Positions 54,759-63,640 are shown, numbered from the stretch's first letter. The stretch is 64,000 nt of DNA from Massilia sp. Root351 (GCF_001425045.1 NZ_LMDJ01000009.1:28909-92908), one strand, 5' to 3'. Made by a program: numbers and translations. The notes: generated from the letters alone by a model not told the origin.

Positions 54759-55655
54759 TCAGCGCTGCTTGATGTAGTCGACGAAGGCGCGCAGCGGCGC
54801 CGGCACCAGGCGGCGGCCCGGGTAGTAGAGGAAGGGGCCGGAGAACGCCGGCCACCACGGCTCGAGCAGCGGCTCCAGTTCGCCGCTTGCCATGCGCGGG
54901 CGCAGCCATTCTTCAAACAGGTAGACGATGCCGCTGCCGGCAACGGCGGCCGCCACCACCAGCTCCGCCGCACCGGAGCGCTCCACCAGCAGCGGGCCGC
55001 TGACGTCGATTTTCAGCGCTTCGCCGGCGCGCTCGAATGCCCATGGCTGCGCGGAACGGCCGCCGAAACGCATGCGCAGGCAATCGTGCTCCAGTAGCTG
55101 GCTGGGGTGATCCGGGCGTCCGCGCCGCGCGAGATAGGCGGGGGCGGCCGCAGCGGCGAAGCGCTGCGCGCGCGGGCCGATGGGCACCGCGATCATGTCC
55201 TGCTCCAGGCGTTCGTCGTAGCGGATGCCGGCGTCGCAGCCGGCGGCCAGTACGTCGACCAGGCTTTCCTCGGCGATGATTTCCAGCTGGATGTCCGGAT
55301 AGGCGGCCAGGAAGCCCGGCACGATGGATGGCAGCACCAGCCGCGTCGCGCTGATCGGGACATTGAGTCTGAGCTTGCCTGCCGGGCGGCCGCGGAAGTC
55401 GTTCACCGCGTCGAGCGCCGATTCGACTTCAGTGAGTGCCGGGCCGAGGCGCTCCAGCAGGCGCAGGCCCGCTTCGGTGGGCGCCACACTGCGGGTGGTG
55501 CGGTTCAGCAGCCGCACGCCCAGTTGCGCTTCCAGCCGCCGCACCGCCTCGCTCAGGCCGGACGCGCTGACGCCGCTGCTCCGCGCGCTGTCGCGGAAGC
55601 CCTTGGCGCGCGCCACGGCGATGAAAGCACTCAGGTCACCCAGGTCGATCTTCAT
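54759..55655 (-). CDS. LysR-family transcriptional regulator
   Basis: A 298-residue LysR regulator. The N-terminal winged helix is at residues about 4-63 (LSAFIAVARAKGFRDSARSS, and LGVRLLNRTTRSVAPTEAG), followed by a periplasmic-binding-like ligand domain (about 90-290). It belongs to the LTTR group that controls adjacent oxidoreductases. It is divergent from the pdxI-like gene across 96 bases, the classical LysR arrangement, so it probably controls that gene. Effector unknown. Confidence 0.92.
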   Translation of the reverse strand: MKIDLGDLSAFIAVARAKGFRDSARSSGVSASGLSEAVRRLEAQLGVRLLNRTTRSVAPTEAGLRLLERLGPALTEVESALDAVNDFRGRPAGKLRLNVPISATRLVLPSIVPGFLAAYPDIQLEIIAEESLVDVLAAGCDAGIRYDERLEQDMIAVPIGPRAQRFAAAAAPAYLARRGRPDHPSQLLEHDCLRMRFGGRSAQPWAFERAGEALKIDVSGPLLVERSGAAELVVAAAVAGSGIVYLFEEWLRPRMASGELEPLLEPWWPAFSGPFLYYPGRRLVPAPLRAFVDYIKQR

Positions 55656-55751
55656 TGTGCGAAATTTTGTACAGGTTGTGCTGATTATATAGACTTATCG
55701 AACGGCATAGCCGTGCCTACACTGGAGCCTTCATCAACAAGGAGGTGCAGC
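55656..55751. promoter_or_regulatory. LysR-pdxI divergent control region
   Basis: This 96-base region holds ACGGC-ATA-GCCGT (55702-55714), a perfect 13-bp palindrome about 40 bases before the pdxI start, and AT-rich stretches such as TTATATAG. The palindrome is a possible LysR recognition site. AAGGAGGT (55738-55745) is the strong ribosome-binding site of pdxI. Confidence 0.4.
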
Positions 55752-56618
55752 ATGACTCAGCCATACACTACGTTCCAGCTCGGCAGCCTGGCAGTCCAAC
55801 GCGTCGGCTATGGGGCGATGCAGTTGGCCGGCCCCGGCGTATATGGTCCGCCGGCGGACAAGGCGGGGGCGCTGGCGGTGTTGCGCGCGGCGCTTGACTC
55901 CGGCGTGAACCACATCGACACCAGCGATTTCTACGGTCCCCAGGTGACCAACCAGCTGATCCGCGAAGCCTTGCATCCCTACCGCGCCGGCCTCGTCATC
56001 ACCACCAAGGTCGGCGCACGCCGGGGCGCGGACGCCTCCTGGCTGCCGGCGTCGTCGCCCGCCGAGCTGGAGCAGGCGGTGCACGACAATCTGCGCAACC
56101 TGGGGCTTGACGTGCTGGACGTGGTCAACCTGCGGGTGATGATCGATCCCATGCAGCCGGCCGAAGGGCCGATCGGGGAACAGCTGGCGGTGCTGGCCGG
56201 CTTGCAGCAAAAAGGCCTGGTGCGGCACATAGGCCTGAGCAACGTGACTGCGGCGCAGGTGGCGGAAGGGCGGCGCATCTGCGAGATCGTCTGCGTACAG
56301 AACCACTACAACCTGGCGCACCGTGCCGATGACGCCCTGATCGGCGAGCTGGCGCGCGACGGCATAGCCTACGTGCCGTTCTTCCCGCTGGGCGGCTTCT
56401 CGCCGCTGCAGTCGGCCACCCTGTCCGATGTCGCCGCGCGCCTGCACGCGTCGCCCAACCAGGTCGCGCTGGCCTGGCTGCTGCGCCGTTCACCCAATAT
56501 CCTGCTGATTCCGGGTACCAAGTCCCTCATCCACCTGCAGGAAAACCTGGCCGCCGGCGCGCTGCTTCTGCCGGACGATGCAGCCGCGGAACTGGATGGC
56601 ATGGGCGCGCGGCAGTAA
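55752..56618 (+). CDS. pdxI: Aldo/keto reductase, pyridoxal reductase PdxI (YdbC) type
   Basis: A 288-residue cytosolic NADPH-dependent reductase of the AKR family. It matches E. coli YdbC/PdxI very closely from memory: RVGYGAMQLAGPGVYGPP, NHIDTSDFYGPQVTNQ, the run ADASWLPASSPAEL and GIAYVPFFPLGGFSPLQS. The catalytic Asp, Tyr (in DFYG) and Lys (TTKVGA) are present. The usual tetrad His is replaced within DVVNLRVM, as in YdbC. PdxI reduces pyridoxal to pyridoxine in vitamin B6 salvage. The ATG follows a near-perfect AAGGAGGT. Probably controlled by the divergent LysR protein. Confidence 0.88.
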   Translation: MTQPYTTFQLGSLAVQRVGYGAMQLAGPGVYGPPADKAGALAVLRAALDSGVNHIDTSDFYGPQVTNQLIREALHPYRAGLVITTKVGARRGADASWLPASSPAELEQAVHDNLRNLGLDVLDVVNLRVMIDPMQPAEGPIGEQLAVLAGLQQKGLVRHIGLSNVTAAQVAEGRRICEIVCVQNHYNLAHRADDALIGELARDGIAYVPFFPLGGFSPLQSATLSDVAARLHASPNQVALAWLLRRSPNILLIPGTKSLIHLQENLAAGALLLPDDAAAELDGMGARQ

Positions 56619-56642
56619 GCCCGGCGGGGCGTTAGGGACGCG

Positions 56643-57989
56643 CTATGGCCGCCTGGTGGCCAGCGACTGCCAGCCGGCCTTGGGCGACATGTCGGCCAGG
56701 TTCCAGTCGCCGGCGACGAAGGCCTTGCGCGTGGGCGCGTAATTGGGATAGCCGGACGACTGCGCTTCGCTGTCGACGATATGGCCCCGGCCTTCGGCCA
56801 CGTCGGACAGGATCTTGAAGTCGACCGCGTCGCGCTGCCAGGGGCGCATGCCGGCGCTGGCGTAGATCGCGCTTTCCAGCCCGTTCGCCGGCAGCGGCGC
56901 CAGGCCTGCCGGGAGGTAGGGCTGGCCGGTTGTCAGGATCTTGGCCGTATCGGCGGTGTAGCGGCCCGTCATCGGCAGCGGCTCGCCGTTGGCGTCCACG
57001 GCGATGTTGTCCTGCATGAACAGGCTGACGTCGCCCACGCCACCCAGGCTGAACAGCGGCACCTTGGCACCGGTGTCCGGCCCGCCGCGCAGCACATTGC
57101 CGATGATGGTGACGGCGCCGGTGCGCGGCGCGCGTTCGCCCCACTCGTGCGCGATCAGGTTGTAGTGCACCGCGCGCTTGCCGGGATTGTGGATCAGGTT
57201 GTTGACGAAGGCGACCTTGGCGCCGCCCTTCACCAGCGGGTTGCGTTCCACATTGGAGGTGTACAGGTTGCCGTACAGGAGTATCTGTTCGGCGTTGTCG
57301 TGGATCAGCGTGCCTTTTGAATGCTCGCCTTTGGCGTGCGTGGAGTCGCGCAATCCTTCGGCGATGATGTTGTGGCTGTAGGTGACGCGGCGCGAAGTGT
57401 GGTTTGGCCAGTCGTCCGGCCCATTGCCGTTGAAGCGCGGGCCGGAGGCGGACAGGTTTTCGTCGGTGGCCCAGCTGAAACTGCAATGGTCGACGATAAG
57501 GTTGCTGGCGCCGCTGGCCGACAGGCCGTCGGCTTCCCAGCCGCCTTTTTTCGGCTTGCCGTTTTCGCCGGGGCGCACGGCGATGTGCTGCACGATCACG
57601 TCGTTGGTGGACACCGACAGGCCGCCGCGTATCAGCGTGATGCCGGGATGGGGCGCGGTCTGGCCGGCCACCGTCACATAGGGCTTGTTGATGCGCAGGG
57701 TCGCGCCTTGCAGGTCGATCACCCCGCCCACTTCGAACACGATGATGCGGGCGCCGTCGGTGGCCAGCGCGGCGGCCAGCGAGCCTTCGCCGCCGGCGTT
57801 CAGGTTGCTGACGCGGACGATGGCGCCGCCGGCGCCGCCCCTGGTGTCGACGGCCCAGCCGCGCACGTCGATGGCGGCGCGGTCCATGGCCGGAGCCGGG
57901 GTGGCGGCGGCGACAGGCAGGGCATACAGGCAGCAGGCTGCGACGAGGACGGCCAGGGTGCGGGCAACGCGGGCAACAGGCAGCTTCAT
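56643..57989 (-). CDS. Pectate lyase-like protein (PL1, right-handed beta-helix)
   Basis: A 448-residue secreted lyase. A signal peptide (about residues 1-29, AAA-TP) is followed by a right-handed parallel beta-helix with the PL1 pattern: GEGSLAAAL, FEVGGVIDLQG, VTVAGQTAPHPGI, LIVDHCSFSWATDEN with the metal-binding acidic residues, and SYSHNI-type turns. It should cleave de-esterified polygalacturonate by beta-elimination outside the cell or in the periplasm. The ATG at 57989 is used; an in-frame TTG at 58004 would overlap the GH43 stop. Last gene of the pectin operon. Confidence 0.85.
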   Translation of the reverse strand: MKLPVARVARTLAVLVAACCLYALPVAAATPAPAMDRAAIDVRGWAVDTRGGAGGAIVRVSNLNAGGEGSLAAALATDGARIIVFEVGGVIDLQGATLRINKPYVTVAGQTAPHPGITLIRGGLSVSTNDVIVQHIAVRPGENGKPKKGGWEADGLSASGASNLIVDHCSFSWATDENLSASGPRFNGNGPDDWPNHTSRRVTYSHNIIAEGLRDSTHAKGEHSKGTLIHDNAEQILLYGNLYTSNVERNPLVKGGAKVAFVNNLIHNPGKRAVHYNLIAHEWGERAPRTGAVTIIGNVLRGGPDTGAKVPLFSLGGVGDVSLFMQDNIAVDANGEPLPMTGRYTADTAKILTTGQPYLPAGLAPLPANGLESAIYASAGMRPWQRDAVDFKILSDVAEGRGHIVDSEAQSSGYPNYAPTRKAFVAGDWNLADMSPKAGWQSLATRRP

Positions 57990-58000
57990 GGATATGAGGT

Positions 58001-59617
58001 TCAAGGCAGGGCGCGATAGACGAGGTTGCTGAAACGGACTTTACCTTTGCCGGACGCATAGATGGCCGGACGCAAGCTCATGAAGCCGTAGGCGACGTTG
58101 TGGTTATAGCCGGACACTTCCATCTGCACCCCGTACTTGTGCCAGGTCTTGCCCTGGTCGATGCTGGTGTGGATGGTCATGATGTGGCGGTCGTTGGTGA
58201 CGCGCATGCGTAGCTTGTTGGCCATGCCGGCCGGCTTCTCGCCGCGCGGCTGGTCCATGCCGTAGCGGTGCAGGATGAAGGCGCCCTTATTGACGCCGAC
58301 GCCGGCGTACAGCTTGTCGTTGTAGAACAGCAGGGCGCCGGCTTGTGCGCCTTCGTCGAAGTCGATGTCCACCTCGAACTGGTAGGCCTGGTCGCCAGCC
58401 AGGAAAGTGAGCGGCGAGCTGTTGGCGGGCGAGCTGCCTTTCGCTTCCAGCTCCAGTACGCCGTCGCGGTAGCGCACGCGCTGGTTCTCGTCGATGCCGC
58501 CACGGAAGAAGCTCCATTGCAGGCCGAATTTGTTGGTCGAGAAATCGTCCGACAGGGCCATGCCATGCGGTACCGCGCTGCCGCCGGCAGGTTTGGGGAT
58601 GGGCTTGCCGGCGTCGTGTTCGGAGGCCTTGAACCAGCCGTCTTCGGTCCACACGATGGGCGCCAGCAGGGCCTGGCGGCCGAGGGCGTGGAAGCCGTTC
58701 TCGTAGCCGTGGTACATCATGTACCAGCCCGATTTGCCCGGCCCTTCGACCAGCGTGGCATGGCCTTTGGACCACCATTTCTCGGCCGCCGATTCGGTGC
58801 GGATAATGGGGTTGTAGGGCGAGTTCTCCCAAGGCCCATGGATCGATTTCGAGCGCGCCGACACCACCATGTGGCCGGTGGGCGGGCCGGCGGTGCCGCC
58901 CAGGGCCAGTGTCATGTAGTAGTAGTCGCCGTGGCGCGTCATCTTCGGACCTTCCTGCGCGTAGCCTTCGACGTCCCAGTGCTCAGGGTATTTCCAGCCG
59001 TCGTAGACGTGCTGCATGGGGCCGACTATCTTCAGGCCGTCATCGGACAGCTGCACGCGGTCGCCGTGCGACAGGAACAGGTAGCGCTTGCCGTCCTCGC
59101 CGACGATGTGGCCGGGGTCGATGCGTGTATTGCCCAGCGCGACCGGTTCGGACCAGGGGCCGCGTATATTGTCGGCGTGGACCACGTAGATGTTGTTATT
59201 GCCGGGCAGCTTGGCTGGGATGTACAGGTAGTAGCGGCCCTTGTGCTTGGCCAGTTCCGGCGCCCACACGCTGCCTATGTACTTCTTCAGCGCGCTGCCG
59301 ATCGGCTCCCAGTTGACCAGGTCGCGCGAATGCCAGATGGTCAGGCCGGGATAGGCCTCGAACGACGAGAAGGTCATGTAGTAGTCGTCGCCGTCCTTGA
59401 GCACGCTCGGGTCGGGATGGTCGCCGGCCATGATGGGGTTCAGGTAAGTGCCGTTGCCCAGGTCGGCCTTGCGCTGCTGTTCGATGCCCCGGGCCCAGTC
59501 CTGGCAGTGGCGCAGGAAGGGATTGCCCAGCTCCTTGGTGCAGGTTGCTGCGCCTTGCGCTGCGGCGAACGATACGGCGGGGGCCGACAAGGCCAGGAGG
59601 ACGGCTGCTAAACGCAT
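58001..59617 (-). CDS. GH43 glycoside hydrolase with C-terminal beta-sandwich
   Basis: A 538-residue exported enzyme. After a signal peptide (about residues 1-18) comes a GH43 five-bladed propeller (about 50-340). It has the catalytic base Asp in MAGDHPDPSVLKDG, the pKa-modulating Asp in the RIDPGHIV region and the acid Glu in DVEGYAQEGPKM. A C-terminal beta-sandwich (about 360-535) covers the active site, as in GH43 xylosidases and arabinofuranosidases. It removes arabinose, xylose or galactose side chains; the exact sugar cannot be told. It lies 77 bases after the GH105 gene and 11 before the PL1 start. Confidence 0.88.
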   Translation of the reverse strand: MRLAAVLLALSAPAVSFAAAQGAATCTKELGNPFLRHCQDWARGIEQQRKADLGNGTYLNPIMAGDHPDPSVLKDGDDYYMTFSSFEAYPGLTIWHSRDLVNWEPIGSALKKYIGSVWAPELAKHKGRYYLYIPAKLPGNNNIYVVHADNIRGPWSEPVALGNTRIDPGHIVGEDGKRYLFLSHGDRVQLSDDGLKIVGPMQHVYDGWKYPEHWDVEGYAQEGPKMTRHGDYYYMTLALGGTAGPPTGHMVVSARSKSIHGPWENSPYNPIIRTESAAEKWWSKGHATLVEGPGKSGWYMMYHGYENGFHALGRQALLAPIVWTEDGWFKASEHDAGKPIPKPAGGSAVPHGMALSDDFSTNKFGLQWSFFRGGIDENQRVRYRDGVLELEAKGSSPANSSPLTFLAGDQAYQFEVDIDFDEGAQAGALLFYNDKLYAGVGVNKGAFILHRYGMDQPRGEKPAGMANKLRMRVTNDRHIMTIHTSIDQGKTWHKYGVQMEVSGYNHNVAYGFMSLRPAIYASGKGKVRFSNLVYRALP

Positions 59618-59694
59618 ATGCTTGATTCCATGTGGATGTTCGTGAAAATGCCGGGACGGCCCGGGCTGGCGGTGTGCCCGGTGCGCGGGGGCGC

Positions 59695-60894
59695 CTATTG
59701 CTCCATGACAGAGGCGGCCATCAGCACACCCATATAGCCGTGCGCATGGTGCTTGCCTTGCGCTACCGGCACGCTGACCGGGCGGATCGCCATGTAGGCT
59801 TCGTAGTCCTTTTGCACCCCCATGCCGGGCGCGACCGAGTGAATTTGCGGTCCGCCATCCTGGAAGCGGCCAACATTGGTCTGCACCGCGTGCCAACCGC
59901 GCTGCGCCACGGCGGCGTAGGCCGGATCGAGCAGTTGCAGGTTGACGCCTTTTTGCAGCGCATACACCATCATGCCGCTGCCGCTGGTTTCCGGGAAATT
60001 CCCGGCCCCGGCCGGGACGTCGAGCACGTCGTACCAGAAGCCATCGACGTGCTGGGCGGTCTTGATGCCCTGGGCCAGGTTTTGGAACAGGAACAGCAGC
60101 TTGCCGTATTGCGGATGGGCGGGCGGGAGGTATTCGAGTACATCGACCAGCGCCATCGAGTACCAGCCCGACGCGCGCGACCAGAACTGCGAGGAGTTGC
60201 CGGTGATCGGGTGCGCCCACGGCTGCTCCTTGCCCCAGTCCCAGCCGTGGTAGGCCAGCTTATGGCGCTGGTCGAAGGAACTGGCGGACACCATCAGGAT
60301 CTGGCTGGCGGCCAGGTCGAGCAAGGCCGGCTCCTTGGCAACCAGGCCGTAGCGCACCAGGAAGGGGTAGGCCATGTACAAGCCGTCCACCGTCATCACG
60401 TTCTTGTAGCGAGGCTCGCTTTTGTGCCAGTAGCCGCCGTGCGGCGTGCGCATGAACGTCGAAGGCTTGGCCGCCGTGCCCAGCATCATGTCGCGCATAG
60501 TCTTGGCGGCTTGCAGGTATTTTTTGTCGCCCGTCTCCTCGTATAGGAACAGGCACAGCACGCCTGGATGCATGCCGTCCATGCTGGCGTGCAGCGCCTT
60601 GATGCTGCCGTCGCTCTTGATGAACCGATCAGCGAAGGCCTGGATGTACTGGAGGTAGGCCTTGTCGCCCGTACGCCTGTAGATTTTCTCCATACCGTGC
60701 AGGACTACGCTGTTCGCGTGGTCCCAGCCATTGTTTCCCATGGCATCGATGGTGGGCGAGTAGCGCTGCATGATGGCGTTCGACACCTCCACCCCGAGCG
60801 GCGCCGCAGCATGGGCTGAATATGCAAACAGCAGGCCGAGGAATGCGGAGGAAATCAGGCGGTGCAGGGGCGGGCGGGGCGAGGCAAGTGGCAT
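59695..60894 (-). CDS. GH105 unsaturated rhamnogalacturonyl hydrolase-like
   Basis: A 399-residue exported protein with an alpha/alpha six-hairpin toroid of the GH88/GH105 (YteR) type. Family marks include NGWDHANSVVLHGMEKIY, MDGMHPGVLCLF, VDGLYMAYPFLVRYG and the segment FWSRASGWYSMALVDVLEYL, here in parts FWSRASGWYS and ALVDVLEYL. It should remove the unsaturated uronic acid left on oligosaccharides by pectate or rhamnogalacturonan lyases, which fits its operon partners PL1 and GH43. The signal peptide runs to about residue 30. The ATG at 60894 has GGAGG 9 bases upstream. First gene of the operon. Confidence 0.88.
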   Translation of the reverse strand: MPLASPRPPLHRLISSAFLGLLFAYSAHAAAPLGVEVSNAIMQRYSPTIDAMGNNGWDHANSVVLHGMEKIYRRTGDKAYLQYIQAFADRFIKSDGSIKALHASMDGMHPGVLCLFLYEETGDKKYLQAAKTMRDMMLGTAAKPSTFMRTPHGGYWHKSEPRYKNVMTVDGLYMAYPFLVRYGLVAKEPALLDLAASQILMVSASSFDQRHKLAYHGWDWGKEQPWAHPITGNSSQFWSRASGWYSMALVDVLEYLPPAHPQYGKLLFLFQNLAQGIKTAQHVDGFWYDVLDVPAGAGNFPETSGSGMMVYALQKGVNLQLLDPAYAAVAQRGWHAVQTNVGRFQDGGPQIHSVAPGMGVQKDYEAYMAIRPVSVPVAQGKHHAHGYMGVLMAASVMEQ

Positions 60895-61120
60895 GGCGCG
60901 GTTCCTCCGGATAGGAGTTCGAGTATGCCATAGGGAAAATGTGATTGGCTAGTCCAGTTTTGCATTTGGTCAGGCCAAATGATCGTTTGACGGAGGCTGG
61001 GGAAAAAATCCGGATGTAGCTGATCAGTATAAGCGCGGCGGCCCGCATTCCCACGCGACCGGATCTCAGGATTTGCGCGCCCGGCAGGCAAAATATAGCC
61101 CGCTGTCCCGAATCGCCAGC

Positions 61121-61149
61121 TTGACACCAAACCTACTAGAAGGTAGGCT
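61121..61149 (+). promoter_or_regulatory. tetR promoter with TetR operator between -35 and -10
   Basis: TTGACA (61121-61126), 17 bases and TAGGCT (61144-61149) form the promoter. The 16-bp dyad CCTACTAGAAGGTAGG (61132-61147) fills the space between them. The predicted start near 61156 touches the ATG at 61157, so the message would be nearly leaderless. Confidence 0.72.
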
Positions 61150-61156
61150 CTCGTCC

Positions 61157-61741
61157 ATGAACAAACTCTCCACCACTGCAGACGATATTTTGGCCTGCAC
61201 GCGCAAGCTGATTGTCGCTCGCGGGTATAAGGGCTTCAGCTACGCCGATATCGCCGATGTGGTGGGCATACGCAAGGCCAGCATCCATCACCACTTTCCC
61301 AGTAAAGTCGATCTGGTGAAGGCGCTCATCAGCCAGTATCGGAAGGAAACGGAAGAGGGAGTCAAGAACCTTGAGCGCGGCATCCCGCATCCGCTGGAAC
61401 AGCTGCGCGCGTATATCCAGTACTGGAAAACGTGCATCGGCGATGCCAGCGCGCCTTTCTGCATCTGCGCCTTGCTGGCCAGCGAACTGCCCGTCCTGCC
61501 GGACGAAGTGGCGCTGGAAATCCGCGCGTATTTTCGTTTTCTGTCGGGATGGCTGACTTCCCTGCTTGACCGCGGCGTGCAGCAGGACGTCATCTCGCTG
61601 CGCCATGCGCCGCGCGTCGAGGCGGAAGCTTTTATGGCGACAGTGCATGGCGCAATGCTGTCGGCGCGCGCTTACGGTGATGCCGGTATCTTCGGCGCCA
61701 TCATGGATGCGCAACTGGAGCGCATCTCGGCAAAGGGCTGA
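61157..61741 (+). CDS. TetR-family transcriptional repressor
   Basis: A 194-residue TetR/AcrR regulator. The N-terminal helix-turn-helix (about residues 8-55) ends with the recognition segment VGIRKASIHHHFPSKVDLVK. Its ligand domain contains three Cys near residue 95 (CICALLASELP plus one upstream), close to a pattern seen in regulators that sense reactive electrophiles. The ATG at 61157 is used. The same 16-bp operator lies in its own promoter and before the following DUF308 gene, so it probably represses both. Confidence 0.9.
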   Translation: MNKLSTTADDILACTRKLIVARGYKGFSYADIADVVGIRKASIHHHFPSKVDLVKALISQYRKETEEGVKNLERGIPHPLEQLRAYIQYWKTCIGDASAPFCICALLASELPVLPDEVALEIRAYFRFLSGWLTSLLDRGVQQDVISLRHAPRVEAEAFMATVHGAMLSARAYGDAGIFGAIMDAQLERISAKG

Positions 61742-61773
61742 TTGTCAGATCGGCGCTTTTTTTTACAATGGTG

Positions 61774-61789
61774 CCTACCAACTGGTAGG
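61774..61789 (+). promoter_or_regulatory. Second TetR operator, before the DUF308 gene
   Basis: CCTACCAACTGGTAGG is a 16-bp perfect dyad with half-sites CCTACCA/TGGTAGG. It shares CCTAC...GGTAGG and the spacing with the site in the tetR promoter. It lies 28 bases upstream of the DUF308 start, next to TTTACA (61762-61767), a possible -35. Confidence 0.75.
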
Positions 61790-61816
61790 TAGATTCTATA
61801 TTAAAGGAACACTTCA

Positions 61817-62386
61817 ATGGAAAACGCGCATGCAGTGCAGGCTCAAGCTGGCGACGAAAGCTGGCTAACGACGTACTACTTCGCCCGGGCAGCGGTTGCA
61901 TTTGCCTGGGTGCTTGCTGCCGTCGGCCTGGCAACACACTCGGCCGGCATCGCGGCCTTCCTGCTGGTTGTCTATCCCCTTTGGGACGCGCTGGCCAACC
62001 TGATGGACGGCATGCGCAGTGGCGGCCTCGCCCGCAACCGTACCCAGCTTGCCAACGTCGCGGTCAGCCTGGCGGTGGCCGCCGCAGTTTGGTTTGCGCT
62101 GCCGAACATGAATCATGTGCTTGGCGTGTTCGGCATGTGGGCCATCTTGTCGGGACTGCTGCAACTGGGCACGGCGCTGCGGCGCTGGAAACTGTTCGGC
62201 GCGCAATGGGCGATGGTGCTCAGCGGCGCGCAGTCGGCGCTTGCCGGCGCTTTCTTCATTTACCAGGCGCAGACCTCCACCGTGCCGTCCATCGCCACCG
62301 TCACCGGCTATGCGGGATTCGGCGCGTTCTACTTCCTGGTTTCTGCACTGTCGTTGAAACTCGCGGCCCGGCGCCGGAAGGGCTAG
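61817..62386 (+). CDS. DUF308-type membrane protein
   Basis: A 189-residue inner-membrane protein with six hydrophobic segments in three pairs, the HdeD/DUF308 pattern (FARAAVAFAWVLAAVGLAT, AAFLLVVYPLWDALANLMDG, and a C-terminal FGAFYFLVSALSLKLAAR). The function is unknown; the relative HdeD is tied to acid resistance. AAAGGAAC precedes the ATG. It follows the tetR gene and its own copy of the TetR operator, so it is the likely regulated target. Confidence 0.8.
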   Translation: MENAHAVQAQAGDESWLTTYYFARAAVAFAWVLAAVGLATHSAGIAAFLLVVYPLWDALANLMDGMRSGGLARNRTQLANVAVSLAVAAAVWFALPNMNHVLGVFGMWAILSGLLQLGTALRRWKLFGAQWAMVLSGAQSALAGAFFIYQAQTSTVPSIATVTGYAGFGAFYFLVSALSLKLAARRRKG

Positions 62387-62454
62387 TCACAGGGGACTGT
62401 GTTTCCGTTCGTGATAAATTGTGCAAGAAATGCCGCGCGAACCGGGAGAACAGC

Positions 62455-63162
62455 ATGACCGCCGACGAGATCATCGAACAGCTCAAGCCGCTTGGCCGCG
62501 ATTCCTACAAGAACGTACTGCTCAAGCACGGCGTGCAGGAGCCGCTGCTGGGCGTCAAGATCGAGGACTTGAAGGTCTTTCAGAAGAAAATCAAAAAAGA
62601 CTACCAGCTGGCGCTGGACCTGTATGACAGCGGCATCTACGACGCCCGCTACCTGGCCGGCCTGGTCGCGGACGACCGCGCCATGAGCCGCGCCGACCTG
62701 CAGCACTGGGCCGACACCTCCAGCTGCCTGGCCACCAGTGAATACACGGTGGCGTGGGTGGCGAGCGAAAGCTTGCACGGGCGCGAGCTGGCGTTGGCGT
62801 GGATTGTATCCAAGGAGGAAAAAATCGCCACAGCCGGCTGGGCCACCCTGAGCGGGCTGGTGGCCATCACCGACGACGGCAAGCTGGATCTGGAAGAGCT
62901 CAGGCATTTACTGATGCGCGTGCAGGAGACCATACACCGGCAGCCGAACCGGGTGCGGTATGTGATGAATGGCTTTGTAATTGCGGTGGGCAGCTACGTG
63001 GCGCCGCTGAGCGCGCTGGCCGAGCAGGTGGGCAGGGCACTCGGCACCGTCACCGTGGAAATGGGCGATACCGCGTGCAAGGTGCCGTCGGCGCCGGAGT
63101 ACATCGACAACGTCCGGCAGCGCGGCGCTCTGGGCAAGAAGCGCAAGACCATCAAGTGCTGA
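62455..63162 (+). CDS. DNA alkylation repair-like protein (AlkD superfamily)
   Basis: A 235-residue protein of helical HEAT-like repeats resembling the DNA alkylation repair family. Conserved stretches are LGVKIEDLKVFQKKIKKDYQ, LYDSGIYDARYLAGLVADD and WVASESLHGRELALAWI. AlkD removes N-alkylated bases without flipping them; whether this member keeps glycosylase activity is not clear, as some relatives have other roles. GGGAG precedes the ATG at 62455. It lies 68 bases after the DUF308 gene and could be in its transcript. Confidence 0.8.
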   Translation: MTADEIIEQLKPLGRDSYKNVLLKHGVQEPLLGVKIEDLKVFQKKIKKDYQLALDLYDSGIYDARYLAGLVADDRAMSRADLQHWADTSSCLATSEYTVAWVASESLHGRELALAWIVSKEEKIATAGWATLSGLVAITDDGKLDLEELRHLLMRVQETIHRQPNRVRYVMNGFVIAVGSYVAPLSALAEQVGRALGTVTVEMGDTACKVPSAPEYIDNVRQRGALGKKRKTIKC

Positions 63163-63169
63163 GCCAGGG

Positions 63170-63640
63170 CTAACCTCTCTCGGGCTGCGGCTGGCCTTCA
63201 ATCCGGAAGCGCCTGAAGAATTTGCATCTTCGGCTCACGCCGCGTGGATCGGAAAAGAAGGGAAGGGCCAATTCCCGCTCGCCGAGCAGCACCATGCGCC
63301 AGGTGATGCCGCCGATGAAGCGAAACGTCAGCGTATTCGGCGGCTGCAGGTTCAGTTCGGCAAAGGTGCCGGTGGCATACATCCCACCGAGCACGGCAGC
63401 ATCGACCAATGTCATATCGGCGTCGAACATATAAATGCGCAGCATGTCTTCGAAGGGGATGTCGTCGGTGAAGAACGCGATGCGGCAGCCTCGCCACTCC
63501 ACTGCCGCCTCCAGCACCGCGCCGTCCACGATCAGCCCGGCCGGTTTGCCGTCCAGAAGCAGTTCGGAAGTCGCCAACTTCTTATCCGTGTAGGGCGACG
63601 CCAGCCGTGCCGTGAATTCGGCGGTCGAGAGTAGTCTCAC
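63170..63640 (-). CDS. Unknown protein with GTG start
   Basis: A 156-residue protein not recognised as a family member. It is rich in alternating hydrophobic residues (AVEWRGCRIAFFTDDIPFED, LTFRFIGGITWRMVLLG) and looks like an all-beta cytosolic domain. The C-terminus is basic and aromatic (CKFFRRFRIEG). A GTG at 63640 is the start, supported by AGGGA 8 bases upstream. The gene converges on the AlkD-like gene, 7 bases apart. It is next to the mobile remnants at the right end and may have arrived with them. Confidence 0.6.
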   Translation of the reverse strand: MRLLSTAEFTARLASPYTDKKLATSELLLDGKPAGLIVDGAVLEAAVEWRGCRIAFFTDDIPFEDMLRIYMFDADMTLVDAAVLGGMYATGTFAELNLQPPNTLTFRFIGGITWRMVLLGERELALPFFSDPRGVSRRCKFFRRFRIEGQPQPERG

